Under the pieces are notes generated by a model that worked only from the letters and a program-made list of their open reading frames with translations, did no database searches and was not told the origin of the DNA. The position numbers were made by a program, and so were the translations under genes. DNA of 35,478 nt from contig NZAC01000017.1 in NCBI GenBank assembly GCA_002686085.1, positions 1 to 35,478 on the forward strand, in the 5' to 3' direction. Below are positions 16,056-23,134 of the stretch, piece after piece. Source of the DNA: Roseibacillus sp. Its GTDB lineage: Bacteria; Verrucomicrobiota; Verrucomicrobiia; Verrucomicrobiales; Akkermansiaceae. How positions within the stretch are numbered: position 1 is the first letter of the stretch; the number at the start of each line of letters is the position of its first letter.

Positions 16056-17318
16056 CTATTTCGCTTTGTGAGCGCCCATTGCGGGTGCGTCAGGCTGGGC
16101 CTCCGGCCCAAAATAGCGGAGGCAGACAAGGGGTTCTGTCTCTGAGGTGTTAACAAAGGTGACCCCACCCCTTGCCGCAGTTTCCGTGGCAAAGAATTCG
16201 TCCTGAGAAAGCTCATTGAATCGAAGGAGCTTCGGACAGTTCAGAGGTAGCTTGTTCGCGCGCCCTTCTCCCTGAACCACGATCAGTCCGTAGGCGCCCC
16301 CATCCTGTATGGTGCATTGCTGCCCAGGTTCAACGGTGAGCTCCTTCGCTGTGAACAGCTGCTCGCCATCAATCTTGCCATACACAATCCATTTGTCGTG
16401 ATAGCCCTCTCCCTCTTCAGAGGTGACAGGCTCCATGTAGTGATTGTCTTTGAAGTTCGGGTCGACATTCTTTTCCCAGTCGAGCTGGTCGATGATAAAG
16501 TCGATGTCCTCGTGCTTGTCTTCGGGCATATCCTTAACCAGCAGAGACCAAGGAACCTCCCGGCCCTCGACCAGGTTCTGATACATTCCGAAGACGTCCG
16601 ATCCCCACTGAGGTTCATATGTGCAAAGGGATCCAGGGGCATGCAGAACACAGGGATCAATGAGCCAACCAGTTCCCGGCTGTAGTTTATAAGCCTTGGA
16701 GAGTTCGAGGATTTTGTTGTCACCCTTGTGCCAGTTTGCAATGCAATCGTAAACCTGCTGACGGGTGGTTCCCGGCTCAAATCCCATGAAGGTATAAGGG
16801 AAGTTGTTGCCGACGTTATTATGCTGGGGAGGAAAATAGTAACTTTCGGGCTTTCCCTCTTGTCCTACCAGCGCCGCCTGCTCAGCGTTTTGATGCATGT
16901 GGTGAGGAATGGGGCCCATGTTGTCGAAGAATTTCGAGTAGACTGGCCACTTGCTGTATTTGTCCCAAATGCTGGATCCAATCAGATCCGCTCCACATTC
17001 GGCTACCGCCTCACGGAGCGTAAAGCGTTCTCTGCCAACGATCACATAGGAGAGCCCCTCGTCGTGAACCCGGCCCTCATTGGCGCATTCAGTCGTTGAC
17101 GCAAACCAGCGCTCATCAATTCCTCCCCGGCTCAGCCCGTAAGCGTAGGTATCATCGGGATGAAGCTTGATCCTTAGTCCAGGTTGGAGAAACGAGCGGG
17201 GCACCCAGTTGGGCGAAAGGCGCAGCAGGCCGCCGGTATCTTCAAGGTGGCCTTCCACGAGGCTGCGAATATTACTGGTAGCGGTAGTGAGATCGTCGGT
17301 TGTGCGGGGATGACTCAT
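16056..17318 (-). CDS. Mannose-6-phosphate-isomerase-like cupin protein
   Basis: A 420-residue protein that looks like a divergent type I phosphomannose-isomerase-fold cupin. The metal-binding region reads PIPHHMHQNAEQAALVGQEGKPESYYF, analogous to the QxH...E..Y of that fold. Later, GWLIDPCVLHAPGSLCTYEPQWGSDVFGMYQN mirrors the GxxVxVPAGTxHA...LE.QxxSDxTYRxYD element. A second cupin-like region follows (LTVEPGQQCTIQDGGAYGLIVVQGEG, about 330-355). The catalytic Arg/Lys of true ManA are not obvious, so the sugar may be non-phosphorylated. The 35-nt gap to the two-TM gene suggests cotranscription. Confidence 0.7.
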   Translation of the reverse strand: MSHPRTTDDLTTATSNIRSLVEGHLEDTGGLLRLSPNWVPRSFLQPGLRIKLHPDDTYAYGLSRGGIDERWFASTTECANEGRVHDEGLSYVIVGRERFTLREAVAECGADLIGSSIWDKYSKWPVYSKFFDNMGPIPHHMHQNAEQAALVGQEGKPESYYFPPQHNNVGNNFPYTFMGFEPGTTRQQVYDCIANWHKGDNKILELSKAYKLQPGTGWLIDPCVLHAPGSLCTYEPQWGSDVFGMYQNLVEGREVPWSLLVKDMPEDKHEDIDFIIDQLDWEKNVDPNFKDNHYMEPVTSEEGEGYHDKWIVYGKIDGEQLFTAKELTVEPGQQCTIQDGGAYGLIVVQGEGRANKLPLNCPKLLRFNELSQDEFFATETAARGGVTFVNTSETEPLVCLRYFGPEAQPDAPAMGAHKAK

Positions 17319-17526
17319 GGTGTCGAAAGGGAAGGATCCGTTTGTGTTCAGGGCTTCTTACCCTGCGTGTGGGTGAAAGTGAAGGGGAGTGCGAAGCAGG
17401 ATGCACGATTTTTCGATCGGGGAATGCGTATGTAGGCCTGTGAGAGATATATTTCTACCTGCTCTATCAGTTTTTTGGTGGTCTGGGCGGTGGACGAGTC
17501 CGGAGAGGGCGAGCAAGTGCCCAGCA

Positions 17527-18669
17527 TCAGGAAGGGCTCACTACAAATTCCCACTGTGCCGCAACGTCGATCGTAATGCCAGTATCTGAGGTAAGAGCTA
17601 CCATTTCAGGTCCCTTGGGCAGAATTGAAGCCACTGCCCCGAAGCCCGGAGGGACGGGGCTGACTGCTTGGAGGATTCTGAGAGAAACCTTCTTGTCGGC
17701 GGAAAAGAACCGGGTTGTTGGAACTTCCTCTTCGTGCAGGAGGTTCTGCCTCGAAGTAGTCACATTCTCAGCGAAGTAAGAGCATACCTCTTCAAGACCA
17801 ATGCGACCCAGATGCCGGCCTTCCCAAGGAGAGCTGCGCCTCCCCCCATTGGAGATCCACATCAATGTAGCAGGGAAATCGGATGGATTCTTGAGTGAAA
17901 ACCATACGTGATCATTCAGAACCGCGGCGGTCCAGGCAAACGGCTGCTCGGGGGTGGGATCCTCGTTCACCAGCATGACCAGATCCTCAAACCCCCTTCT
18001 GGAGGGGTAGCAGGTCAGGTCGGTGGTCCCGGAGCTTCTGGCAGAGCTGTGAGAGTCTGGAGGTGTGTCGGCCAACGCTACCTCCTTGAGAGTGCTGAAG
18101 TGAGCGCCGGGCAAGAGTGTCTGGTATTCATCTGCTGCTGGATCAGAGAAAAGGCCAGGGTTGACCGAGCCCCAGCGGAAGGGCGACGTCGTGATTCGGC
18201 CCTCGCCTTCATCGAGGTTGGAAAAATCAAGGATGGGGTGGTTGCCGTAGCTGAAATTTCCTTCCAGCCCTGAGATGAGGTGCTCTGAGTAGATCACGGC
18301 ATGCCCTGGCCGGAGGCGAATAATCTTTTCTACCTTTCCTCCAATGTCGTCAGGCTCGATCGCGAGGTGCAGAAGGTTTTTCTCATGTTGCACAAGGTGC
18401 CAGTCTGCGTTGGCGGTATCTCCGTGGGGAGCCCCCTTGTCCTGCGGACCAAATGGAAGGCAGAAAAAGTCTCCCCGCAGGTATTTCAGGAGATTGGGTA
18501 TGTCGCCTTCGAGCTCGTCCGGTTGCCAAGGTGCCAGAGCGTAGGGCCTGAAGAGGGTCTCTCCGGAGGTGAAGGTCACAGGCCCAAGCATGCCTCCAGT
18601 TCGGGTGACCGAAAGGGTCACGGAGTCCGATGTCAGTTCGTAAGAGGGTGCCCCGTATACTGAATTCAT
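17527..18669 (-). CDS. Probable galactose-mutarotase-fold protein (aldose 1-epimerase-like)
   Basis: From ATG 18669 (380 aa; an ATG at 18729 would add 20 residues). The all-beta sequence with SVTLSVTRTGGMLGPVTF near the start, a FFCLPFGPQ motif, WHLVQHEKNLLHLAIEP, VEKIIRLRPGHAVIYSEHLISG and a SYGNHPILDF stretch with a candidate catalytic His follows the galactose mutarotase pattern. A conserved C-terminal acid/base pair cannot be assigned with confidence. It sits 208 nt upstream of the cupin gene and is the first sugar gene after Fur, so it may serve the same pathway by converting anomers. No signal peptide is seen. Confidence 0.55.
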   Translation of the reverse strand: MNSVYGAPSYELTSDSVTLSVTRTGGMLGPVTFTSGETLFRPYALAPWQPDELEGDIPNLLKYLRGDFFCLPFGPQDKGAPHGDTANADWHLVQHEKNLLHLAIEPDDIGGKVEKIIRLRPGHAVIYSEHLISGLEGNFSYGNHPILDFSNLDEGEGRITTSPFRWGSVNPGLFSDPAADEYQTLLPGAHFSTLKEVALADTPPDSHSSARSSGTTDLTCYPSRRGFEDLVMLVNEDPTPEQPFAWTAAVLNDHVWFSLKNPSDFPATLMWISNGGRRSSPWEGRHLGRIGLEEVCSYFAENVTTSRQNLLHEEEVPTTRFFSADKKVSLRILQAVSPVPPGFGAVASILPKGPEMVALTSDTGITIDVAAQWEFVVSPS

Positions 18670-18820
18670 GTGAGGCTGATCAGTAACAGGAGGTTGTGAG
18701 GAGGTCAAAGCATCGAAATAGCACGGCATGGCGTATCCCGAGGGGTTGGTGACGGGAGCTCCCCGGCTCTGATACGGGGGAAGTTATGGCGCGATAGCTG
18801 AGCTTATCGGGAAGTCCAAG

Positions 18821-19321
18821 TTACCGTTTCTTGCCCGGAAAGCGTTTCCCTTGAAGGCGGGCCTCAATATGGTTGGCGCACTGTCCAGTCGAGCGAATCT
18901 GATCGCAGCAGGCTTCGATGCGGAGTGATTGTTTGACGGGACTGAATCCCAGTCGTCGGGTGACACAGTCATTGAGGACCTCCAGATGATCATCCTCGAA
19001 TTCGACTACTTTACCGCAGTCTACACAGACGAGGTGATTGTGCGCAGGCTTATCCAGAAAGTTCGGGTCGTAGGTGGTCTGTCCGTCGCCTAGATCGATT
19101 TCCTGAAGCAGTCCTGCCTCCATGAGCAGGCCGATAGTCCGGTAGAGAGTCGCCCGCGATGTACGGGCGTCGGTTCCCCGGAGCTTTTCCCATAGTTCAT
19201 CCGGCGTGAAGTGTTCATCGGTAGAAAAAATAACATCTACGATTGCATCGCGTTGAGGGGTCTGCCTCAGGCCCTGAGTCTTGATGAAGGCGTTTAGTTT
19301 TTCCTTAATCTCTGAGGTCAC
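18821..19321 (-). CDS. Fur-family metal-responsive transcription regulator
   Basis: A 166-residue protein with the Fur winged helix (GLRQTPQRDAIVDVI, HFTPDELWEKLR, SRATLYRTIGLLMEAGLL) and the zinc-binding dimer domain (AHNHLVCVDCGKVVEFED). A second cysteine pair lies in EACCDQIRSTGQC near the C-terminus, where Fur proteins usually have CxxC. It may be Fur, Zur or PerR; the exact metal cannot be read. It opens divergently from the small lipoprotein gene with a 102-nt gap. I see no perfect Fur box in that gap. Confidence 0.85.
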   Translation of the reverse strand: MTSEIKEKLNAFIKTQGLRQTPQRDAIVDVIFSTDEHFTPDELWEKLRGTDARTSRATLYRTIGLLMEAGLLQEIDLGDGQTTYDPNFLDKPAHNHLVCVDCGKVVEFEDDHLEVLNDCVTRRLGFSPVKQSLRIEACCDQIRSTGQCANHIEARLQGKRFPGKKR

Positions 19322-19423
19322 GGCGCCACTATGACAGCAAAGACGTCCAGGTGAATCCGATTATTGGGAATTGTTCGTAAACGTGTCCTTGATGAGGGCC
19401 CCAGACCATGTTGCCCTTAAGAT

Positions 19424-19873
19424 GTGCGCTGGCTCGCTCTTGCTGCTTCTCTTGGGGTAATCTCATGCTCATCTATCGAGAATACTCTTGAGTTCAGGCA
19501 ATATCATCTGCGCTCGTTGACTCTGGAACGTGAAATGAATACGCCGAGAGCGGAACAATTGCGGCGTTTCCACGGGGCGGTGACAGCAGCGGAGAAACGT
19601 GATCGTCTTGGGTATTATTACAGCGTTCAGTGGAATGGACCTGCGGAGAAAGCGGATGAGCCAGTCAGGATTGTGTTTCAATATCGGCAGGCGGCCACGG
19701 GTAGTGCCGCCCGTGAAATTGTCATCAAGGCCGTCCCGGGGTTACGGGGTGCGGCTGAATTCCAAGTCACGGGGCCAGTCTATCTTGAGGGGGGACGTGT
19801 TCTTTCCTGGCATCTGAGCTACTATCGCGGAGAACGGCTCGTTGAGACCAAGCAATCCTATTTGTGGGAGTGA
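19424..19873 (+). CDS. Small predicted lipoprotein of unknown function
   Basis: I do not recognise a family. A GTG start at 19424 is the first start after an in-frame TAA and gives 149 residues. The N-terminus MRWLALAASLGVISC is a short lipoprotein signal with lipobox-like VISC and Cys15. The mature part begins with a basic helix (LEFRQYHLRSLTLEREMN...RAEQLRRFHGAV) and continues as beta-rich sequence (RLGYYYSVQWNGP, VRIVFQYRQA, LSWHLSYYRGERLVETKQSYLWE). It ends 9 nt before the STAS gene, so the two may be cotranscribed. Confidence 0.72.
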   Translation: MRWLALAASLGVISCSSIENTLEFRQYHLRSLTLEREMNTPRAEQLRRFHGAVTAAEKRDRLGYYYSVQWNGPAEKADEPVRIVFQYRQAATGSAAREIVIKAVPGLRGAAEFQVTGPVYLEGGRVLSWHLSYYRGERLVETKQSYLWE

Positions 19874-19882
19874 TGGCCCTGT

Positions 19883-20455
19883 ATGATTGACGGAAGACTC
19901 TGTTTGTCGTATCCTATCCATCGAACTGACGCTCCTAACGAATTGATCAAAGACGACTCTCTTGATGTCGGAACTACCGATGGTTTTGTTTGGATTCGTT
20001 TGAATGGGAAGGGGTCCTTTTCAACGAGTCCGGCCTTAAAGGGTTTTGTGGAGAGCAGGATGGAAGGCGGGGATACGAGCTTCGTCATCGATCTGCTGGA
20101 TTGTCCTGCGATGGACTCGACATTCATGGGAACACTGGCTGGCCTTGCGATGCGCCTGTCGAGAATTGGAGGGGGTAGAATGCATCTGAATGGCGTTTGT
20201 GATCGTAATCGGCAGTCGTTGGAGGACCTTGGCCTCGAAAAATTACTCGAGATCGACCCAGACAACAGTGCATGGCAGGGCCATGTCCACGACGTTCGGA
20301 AAACGCTCTCGCCCCTTCAGAGGCGAGATTCCGAGGGCTTGGATGCTGCGCACCTGCTGGAGGCTCACAGGAAGCTGTGTGAGGCCCGGGAAGAAAATAC
20401 CCAGAAATTTGAGGCTGTTCTGGACGCCTTGGAAAAGAAGGCTGAGGGCGGTTAG
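19883..20455 (+). CDS. STAS-domain protein (anti-sigma-factor-antagonist-like)
   Basis: A 190-residue protein with a STAS domain at about 20-125. The key region FVIDLLDCPAMDSTFMGTLAGLAMRL has the D..xxxMDSTFMG phosphorylation-site motif of SpoIIAA-like antagonists, with Ser in the usual position. The C-terminal 60 residues are a helical, charged extension (LLEAHRKLCEAREENTQKFEAVLDALEKKAEGG). No partner anti-sigma kinase or phosphatase is encoded nearby. The stop (TAG, 20453-20455) is followed directly by an unusually perfect SD-like element. Partner and phosphorylation are inferred. Confidence 0.82.
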   Translation: MIDGRLCLSYPIHRTDAPNELIKDDSLDVGTTDGFVWIRLNGKGSFSTSPALKGFVESRMEGGDTSFVIDLLDCPAMDSTFMGTLAGLAMRLSRIGGGRMHLNGVCDRNRQSLEDLGLEKLLEIDPDNSAWQGHVHDVRKTLSPLQRRDSEGLDAAHLLEAHRKLCEAREENTQKFEAVLDALEKKAEGG

Positions 20456-20466
20456 AAGGAGGTGAT
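20456..20466 (+). promoter_or_regulatory. Perfect anti-SD complement in STAS-grpE gap
   Basis: AAGGAGGTGAT matches the full complement of the 16S 3' end. It starts just after the STAS stop. An ATG at 20465 follows at only 2 nt spacing and opens a 10-codon frame (to 20497). The first grpE start (GTG 20508) is about 41 nt away, too far for a direct SD, so it may be a ribosome loading or regulatory site. Confidence 0.4.
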
Positions 20467-20528
20467 GAACCTGCGGATCGCGGATGCTCAGGGTTGACCG
20501 TTGATGAGTGGCGGGTATTGGTCTCTCC

Positions 20529-21155
20529 ATGCAACAAGACTCTTCCAGCGAGGCAGAGAGTGAAAAACCTCTTCCCGAGAATGCTTCGGGGGATTTCCAG
20601 GACATAGAACATCCTTCTCCCGAGGAGGATGAGGTGGGTGATGACTCGGTGGTCGAGGAGGAAGAAAATAAGGAGCCTTCACTTGAGGAGCAGGTCGCCG
20701 AATGGCGCGAAAGGGCAATCCGCTCGGCAGCGGATCTTGAGAACTTCCGGAAGCGCATGGAAAGAGAGAAGGGAGAAGCCCGTCGCTATGCCAACCAATC
20801 TCTCCTAGAGGAGCTCCTCCCTGTCCTTGACAATTTTCATATGGGGTTGGATGCCGCCTCTGCTGACGCGGAGTCGATGATCTTCCGGGGAATGGAGATG
20901 GTGAAGAAGCAGCTGGATGACTTTCTGTCTGGTCAGGGAGTCGAAGAGGTTTCAGCAGAAGGGGAAATGTTTGATCCTGCAGTTCACGAGGCGGTATCGC
21001 AGGAAGATTGCGAGGCCTCTCCTGAAGGTAGCGTCCTGAGGGTTGTCAGGCGAGGGTTTAAGATGGGTGAGCGGTTGCTACGCCCTGCCAATGTGGTTGT
21101 TTCCCGGGCGCCACAAGCGGAAGAACCTTCGGAAGAGATGGAGGAGGAATCGTAG
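20529..21155 (+). CDS. grpE: GrpE nucleotide exchange factor
   Basis: Co-chaperone that releases ADP from DnaK. From ATG 20529 the protein is 208 aa (GTG 20508 would add 7). Residues 1-55 form an acidic, disordered N-terminus. A long helix follows (LEEQVAEWRERAIRSAADLENFRKRMEREK), then the core LLEELLPVLDNFHMGL and the beta-wing with GEMFDPAVHEAVSQ, VLRVVRRGFKMGERLLRPANVVVS. These are the family's landmarks. dnaJ starts at the next base after its stop, so translation is coupled. No CIRCE element is seen upstream, and dnaK is not in the window. Confidence 0.95.
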   Translation: MQQDSSSEAESEKPLPENASGDFQDIEHPSPEEDEVGDDSVVEEEENKEPSLEEQVAEWRERAIRSAADLENFRKRMEREKGEARRYANQSLLEELLPVLDNFHMGLDAASADAESMIFRGMEMVKKQLDDFLSGQGVEEVSAEGEMFDPAVHEAVSQEDCEASPEGSVLRVVRRGFKMGERLLRPANVVVSRAPQAEEPSEEMEEES

Positions 21156-22304
21156 ATGGGCTCCACACGAGATTACTACGAGGTGCTCGGGGTGTCGAAA
21201 GACGCCGGTGCTGGGGAAATTAAGAAGGCCTATCGAAAGCTCGCGATGAAGTTTCATCCGGACCAGAATCCGGATGATCCCGAGGCGGAAGACCGGTTCA
21301 AGGAGCTTGGCGAGGCTTACGAGGTTCTTAGCGACGATGATAAGAAAGCGGCGTATGATCGATACGGACACGCAGCTTTCAAGGCAGGCGGAGCCGGCGG
21401 GGGTGGTTTCCGAGGGGGTGGATTTAATGATCCCATGGATATTTTCTCTCAGGTCTTCGATGGGGCATTCGGTGATTTTTTTGGAGGTGGTCGAGGTCAA
21501 GCAAGGGACGGGCGGAAGCGTGGTAGCGATTTGCGCTACAATCTTGAAATTACTCTGGAGGAAAGTGCCCGGGGGGCTTCCAAAGCGCTCGAACTTGAAA
21601 AGTTCGTCAGTTGTGAATCCTGCAGAGGCTCTGGATCAAAGGGGTCAGGGGGAGCCCAGACCTGCGCCACTTGTCGGGGGCTTGGAGTTGTGGAGCAGAG
21701 AATGGAAGGGTTCGGTGGAATCTTCAGGAAGCAAGTGGTTTGCCCGGACTGCGATGGGTCAGGTCAGGTAATCTCGGACCCTTGTCCGGAATGCATGGGA
21801 CAGGGAAGGATCGAAAAAGTAGACCGGACTCAGATTGAAATTCCTGCCGGGGTCGATCATGGGACCCGTCTCCGCTCAAGTGGCAACGGTGATGCTGGTG
21901 TGCGTGGGGGACCCTCAGGGGATCTGCACATCGTTCTCCACCTGAAACGTCATGATGTTTTTGAACGCCGTGGAGAGGATCTTTTTTGCGAAGTTCCTGT
22001 CTCGTTTGGAACTGCAGCTCTTGGTGGTGAGTTGGACGTCCCCACTCTGGAGGGTGCTGCTTCAATCAAAATCCCGACTGGGACGCAGGGCGGCACAATC
22101 TTTCGCCTGAGAAATCGGGGAATCAAGGATATCAGTAGCGGAAGGAAAGGTGACCTGAACGTAGAGGTGCGGGTTGAGGTTCCGACTCGCCTCAGTGGAG
22201 AACAGAAGGAGAAGCTGGAATCATTCACGGAATCCATCGGAGAAGAGAACTCTCCGATGCATGAGAGCTTTTTTGAGAAGGCCAAAAGGTTTTTCAACCT
22301 GTAG
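21156..22304 (+). CDS. dnaJ: Chaperone DnaJ
   Basis: Hsp40 co-chaperone that delivers clients to DnaK and stimulates its ATPase. The J-domain (about 6-70) carries the HPD motif in [11 protein letters not shown] Gly/Phe-rich linker (about 75-120) follows, then four zinc-finger repeats [24 protein letters not shown] and CPECMGQG (about 152-225). The C-terminal client domains end near residue 345. At 382 aa it is a full-length type I DnaJ. The ATG immediately follows the grpE TAG, and GGAGGA inside the grpE end provides the SD. rsmE follows after 41 nt. Confidence 0.97.
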   Translation: MGSTRDYYEVLGVSKDAGAGEIKKAYRKLAMKFHPDQNPDDPEAEDRFKELGEAYEVLSDDDKKAAYDRYGHAAFKAGGAGGGGFRGGGFNDPMDIFSQVFDGAFGDFFGGGRGQARDGRKRGSDLRYNLEITLEESARGASKALELEKFVSCESCRGSGSKGSGGAQTCATCRGLGVVEQRMEGFGGIFRKQVVCPDCDGSGQVISDPCPECMGQGRIEKVDRTQIEIPAGVDHGTRLRSSGNGDAGVRGGPSGDLHIVLHLKRHDVFERRGEDLFCEVPVSFGTAALGGELDVPTLEGAASIKIPTGTQGGTIFRLRNRGIKDISSGRKGDLNVEVRVEVPTRLSGEQKEKLESFTESIGEENSPMHESFFEKAKRFFNL

Positions 22305-22345
22305 GGAGGTGGATAATTCCGTCTGTTCTGTAACAGCCTGCGAGT

Positions 22346-23074
22346 ATGGATAGGTTTTTCGTGGCAGAGGGAGGCTGGGGTCACTCCAAGGCGGTCCTGA
22401 GTATTGAGGAGAGCCACCATTGCGTTAGGGTGATGCGCAAGAGTGCAGGCGATAAGATAGAGGTATTTGATGGTGCGGGGCGATGGGCAAGAGGTGTAAT
22501 CGCAGAGGGAAGCGATCGCGAAGTTACCGTGCTGGTGGAGGAAGAGGGAAAGGTGCAAGAGAAGAAGCCTTCCTTGTTGATGGCAATAGCAGTGACCAAG
22601 GGGAAGACCATGGAGCTCGTTATTCAGAAGGCAGTCGAACTAGGTGTAGACCGGATACAGCCCCTGCTCACAGAAAACGTGGCGGTTCATTGGTCGGGGG
22701 AAATTCTAAAAGGAAAGCAGGGAAAATGGAGGAGGGTGGCCATGGAGGCGTGCAAGCAGTGCGGGCAGAATATTGTTCCCGAAGTGTGCCCTGTTGCAGC
22801 CTTCGAGGACGTTCTGAAACCCCGTGATGAGGGAATTCGACTTCTTGCCTCCTTGGATCAGAGAGCGCAACCGTTGAGGTGCGAGATGGGGAAATTGCCT
22901 CCCAAGCCTGGGTCGGTAGAACTGTTTATTGGCCCGGAGGGAGACTTTTCCCCCTCAGAGACTGACCGAGCGATAGAAAGTGGCCTTCGCCCAGTAAGTT
23001 TTGGTTCCCGTGTCCTGAGAGTGGAAACAGCTGTGATTTACGGACTTAGCGTGCTTGGATATGAGCTGCGTTGA
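22346..23074 (+). CDS. rsmE: 16S rRNA (uracil-1498-N3)-methyltransferase
   Basis: SPOUT-class enzyme that methylates U1498 in the 30S decoding region. Length 242 aa fits. The N-terminal domain has ESHHCVRVMRKSAGDKIEVFDGAG; the knotted SAM domain has TKGKTMELVIQKAVELGV, the signature IGPEGDFSPSE, and LRVETAVIYG at the C-terminal knot. An in-frame TAA at 22331 rules out a longer start. A GGGAGGTGG sequence lies right after the dnaJ stop, too far upstream to be its SD, and a small hairpin CTGTT/AACAG sits 10 nt before the ATG. The dnaJ-rsmE order is common in bacteria. Confidence 0.95.
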   Translation: MDRFFVAEGGWGHSKAVLSIEESHHCVRVMRKSAGDKIEVFDGAGRWARGVIAEGSDREVTVLVEEEGKVQEKKPSLLMAIAVTKGKTMELVIQKAVELGVDRIQPLLTENVAVHWSGEILKGKQGKWRRVAMEACKQCGQNIVPEVCPVAAFEDVLKPRDEGIRLLASLDQRAQPLRCEMGKLPPKPGSVELFIGPEGDFSPSETDRAIESGLRPVSFGSRVLRVETAVIYGLSVLGYELR

Positions 23075-23080
23075 CGCATG

Positions 23081-23098
23081 AAGCTTCTTCAAAAGCTT
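23081..23098 (+). terminator. Possible terminator hairpin after rsmE
   Basis: AAGCTT-CTTCAA-AAGCTT makes a 6-bp stem, extended below by GC pairs, and is followed by a pyrimidine-rich stretch (GCGCATTTCTTTCTCTGCC). The T-tract is interrupted, so termination may be partial before the ABC gene. Confidence 0.4.
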
Positions 23099-23134
23099 GC
23101 GCATTTCTTTCTCTGCCTCTAACTCTCCAGCGAC

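Noticed and set aside
19322-19423. Fur box in the fur-lipoprotein gap
   Set aside because: No convincing 19-bp palindrome could be read.
20465-20497. Ten-codon leader ORF before grpE
   Set aside because: The spacing from the SD (2 nt) is too short and nothing shows coding use; kept only as part of the SD finding.
20456-20528. CIRCE heat-shock operator before grpE
   Set aside because: No TTAGCACTC/GAGTGCTAA inverted repeat is present.
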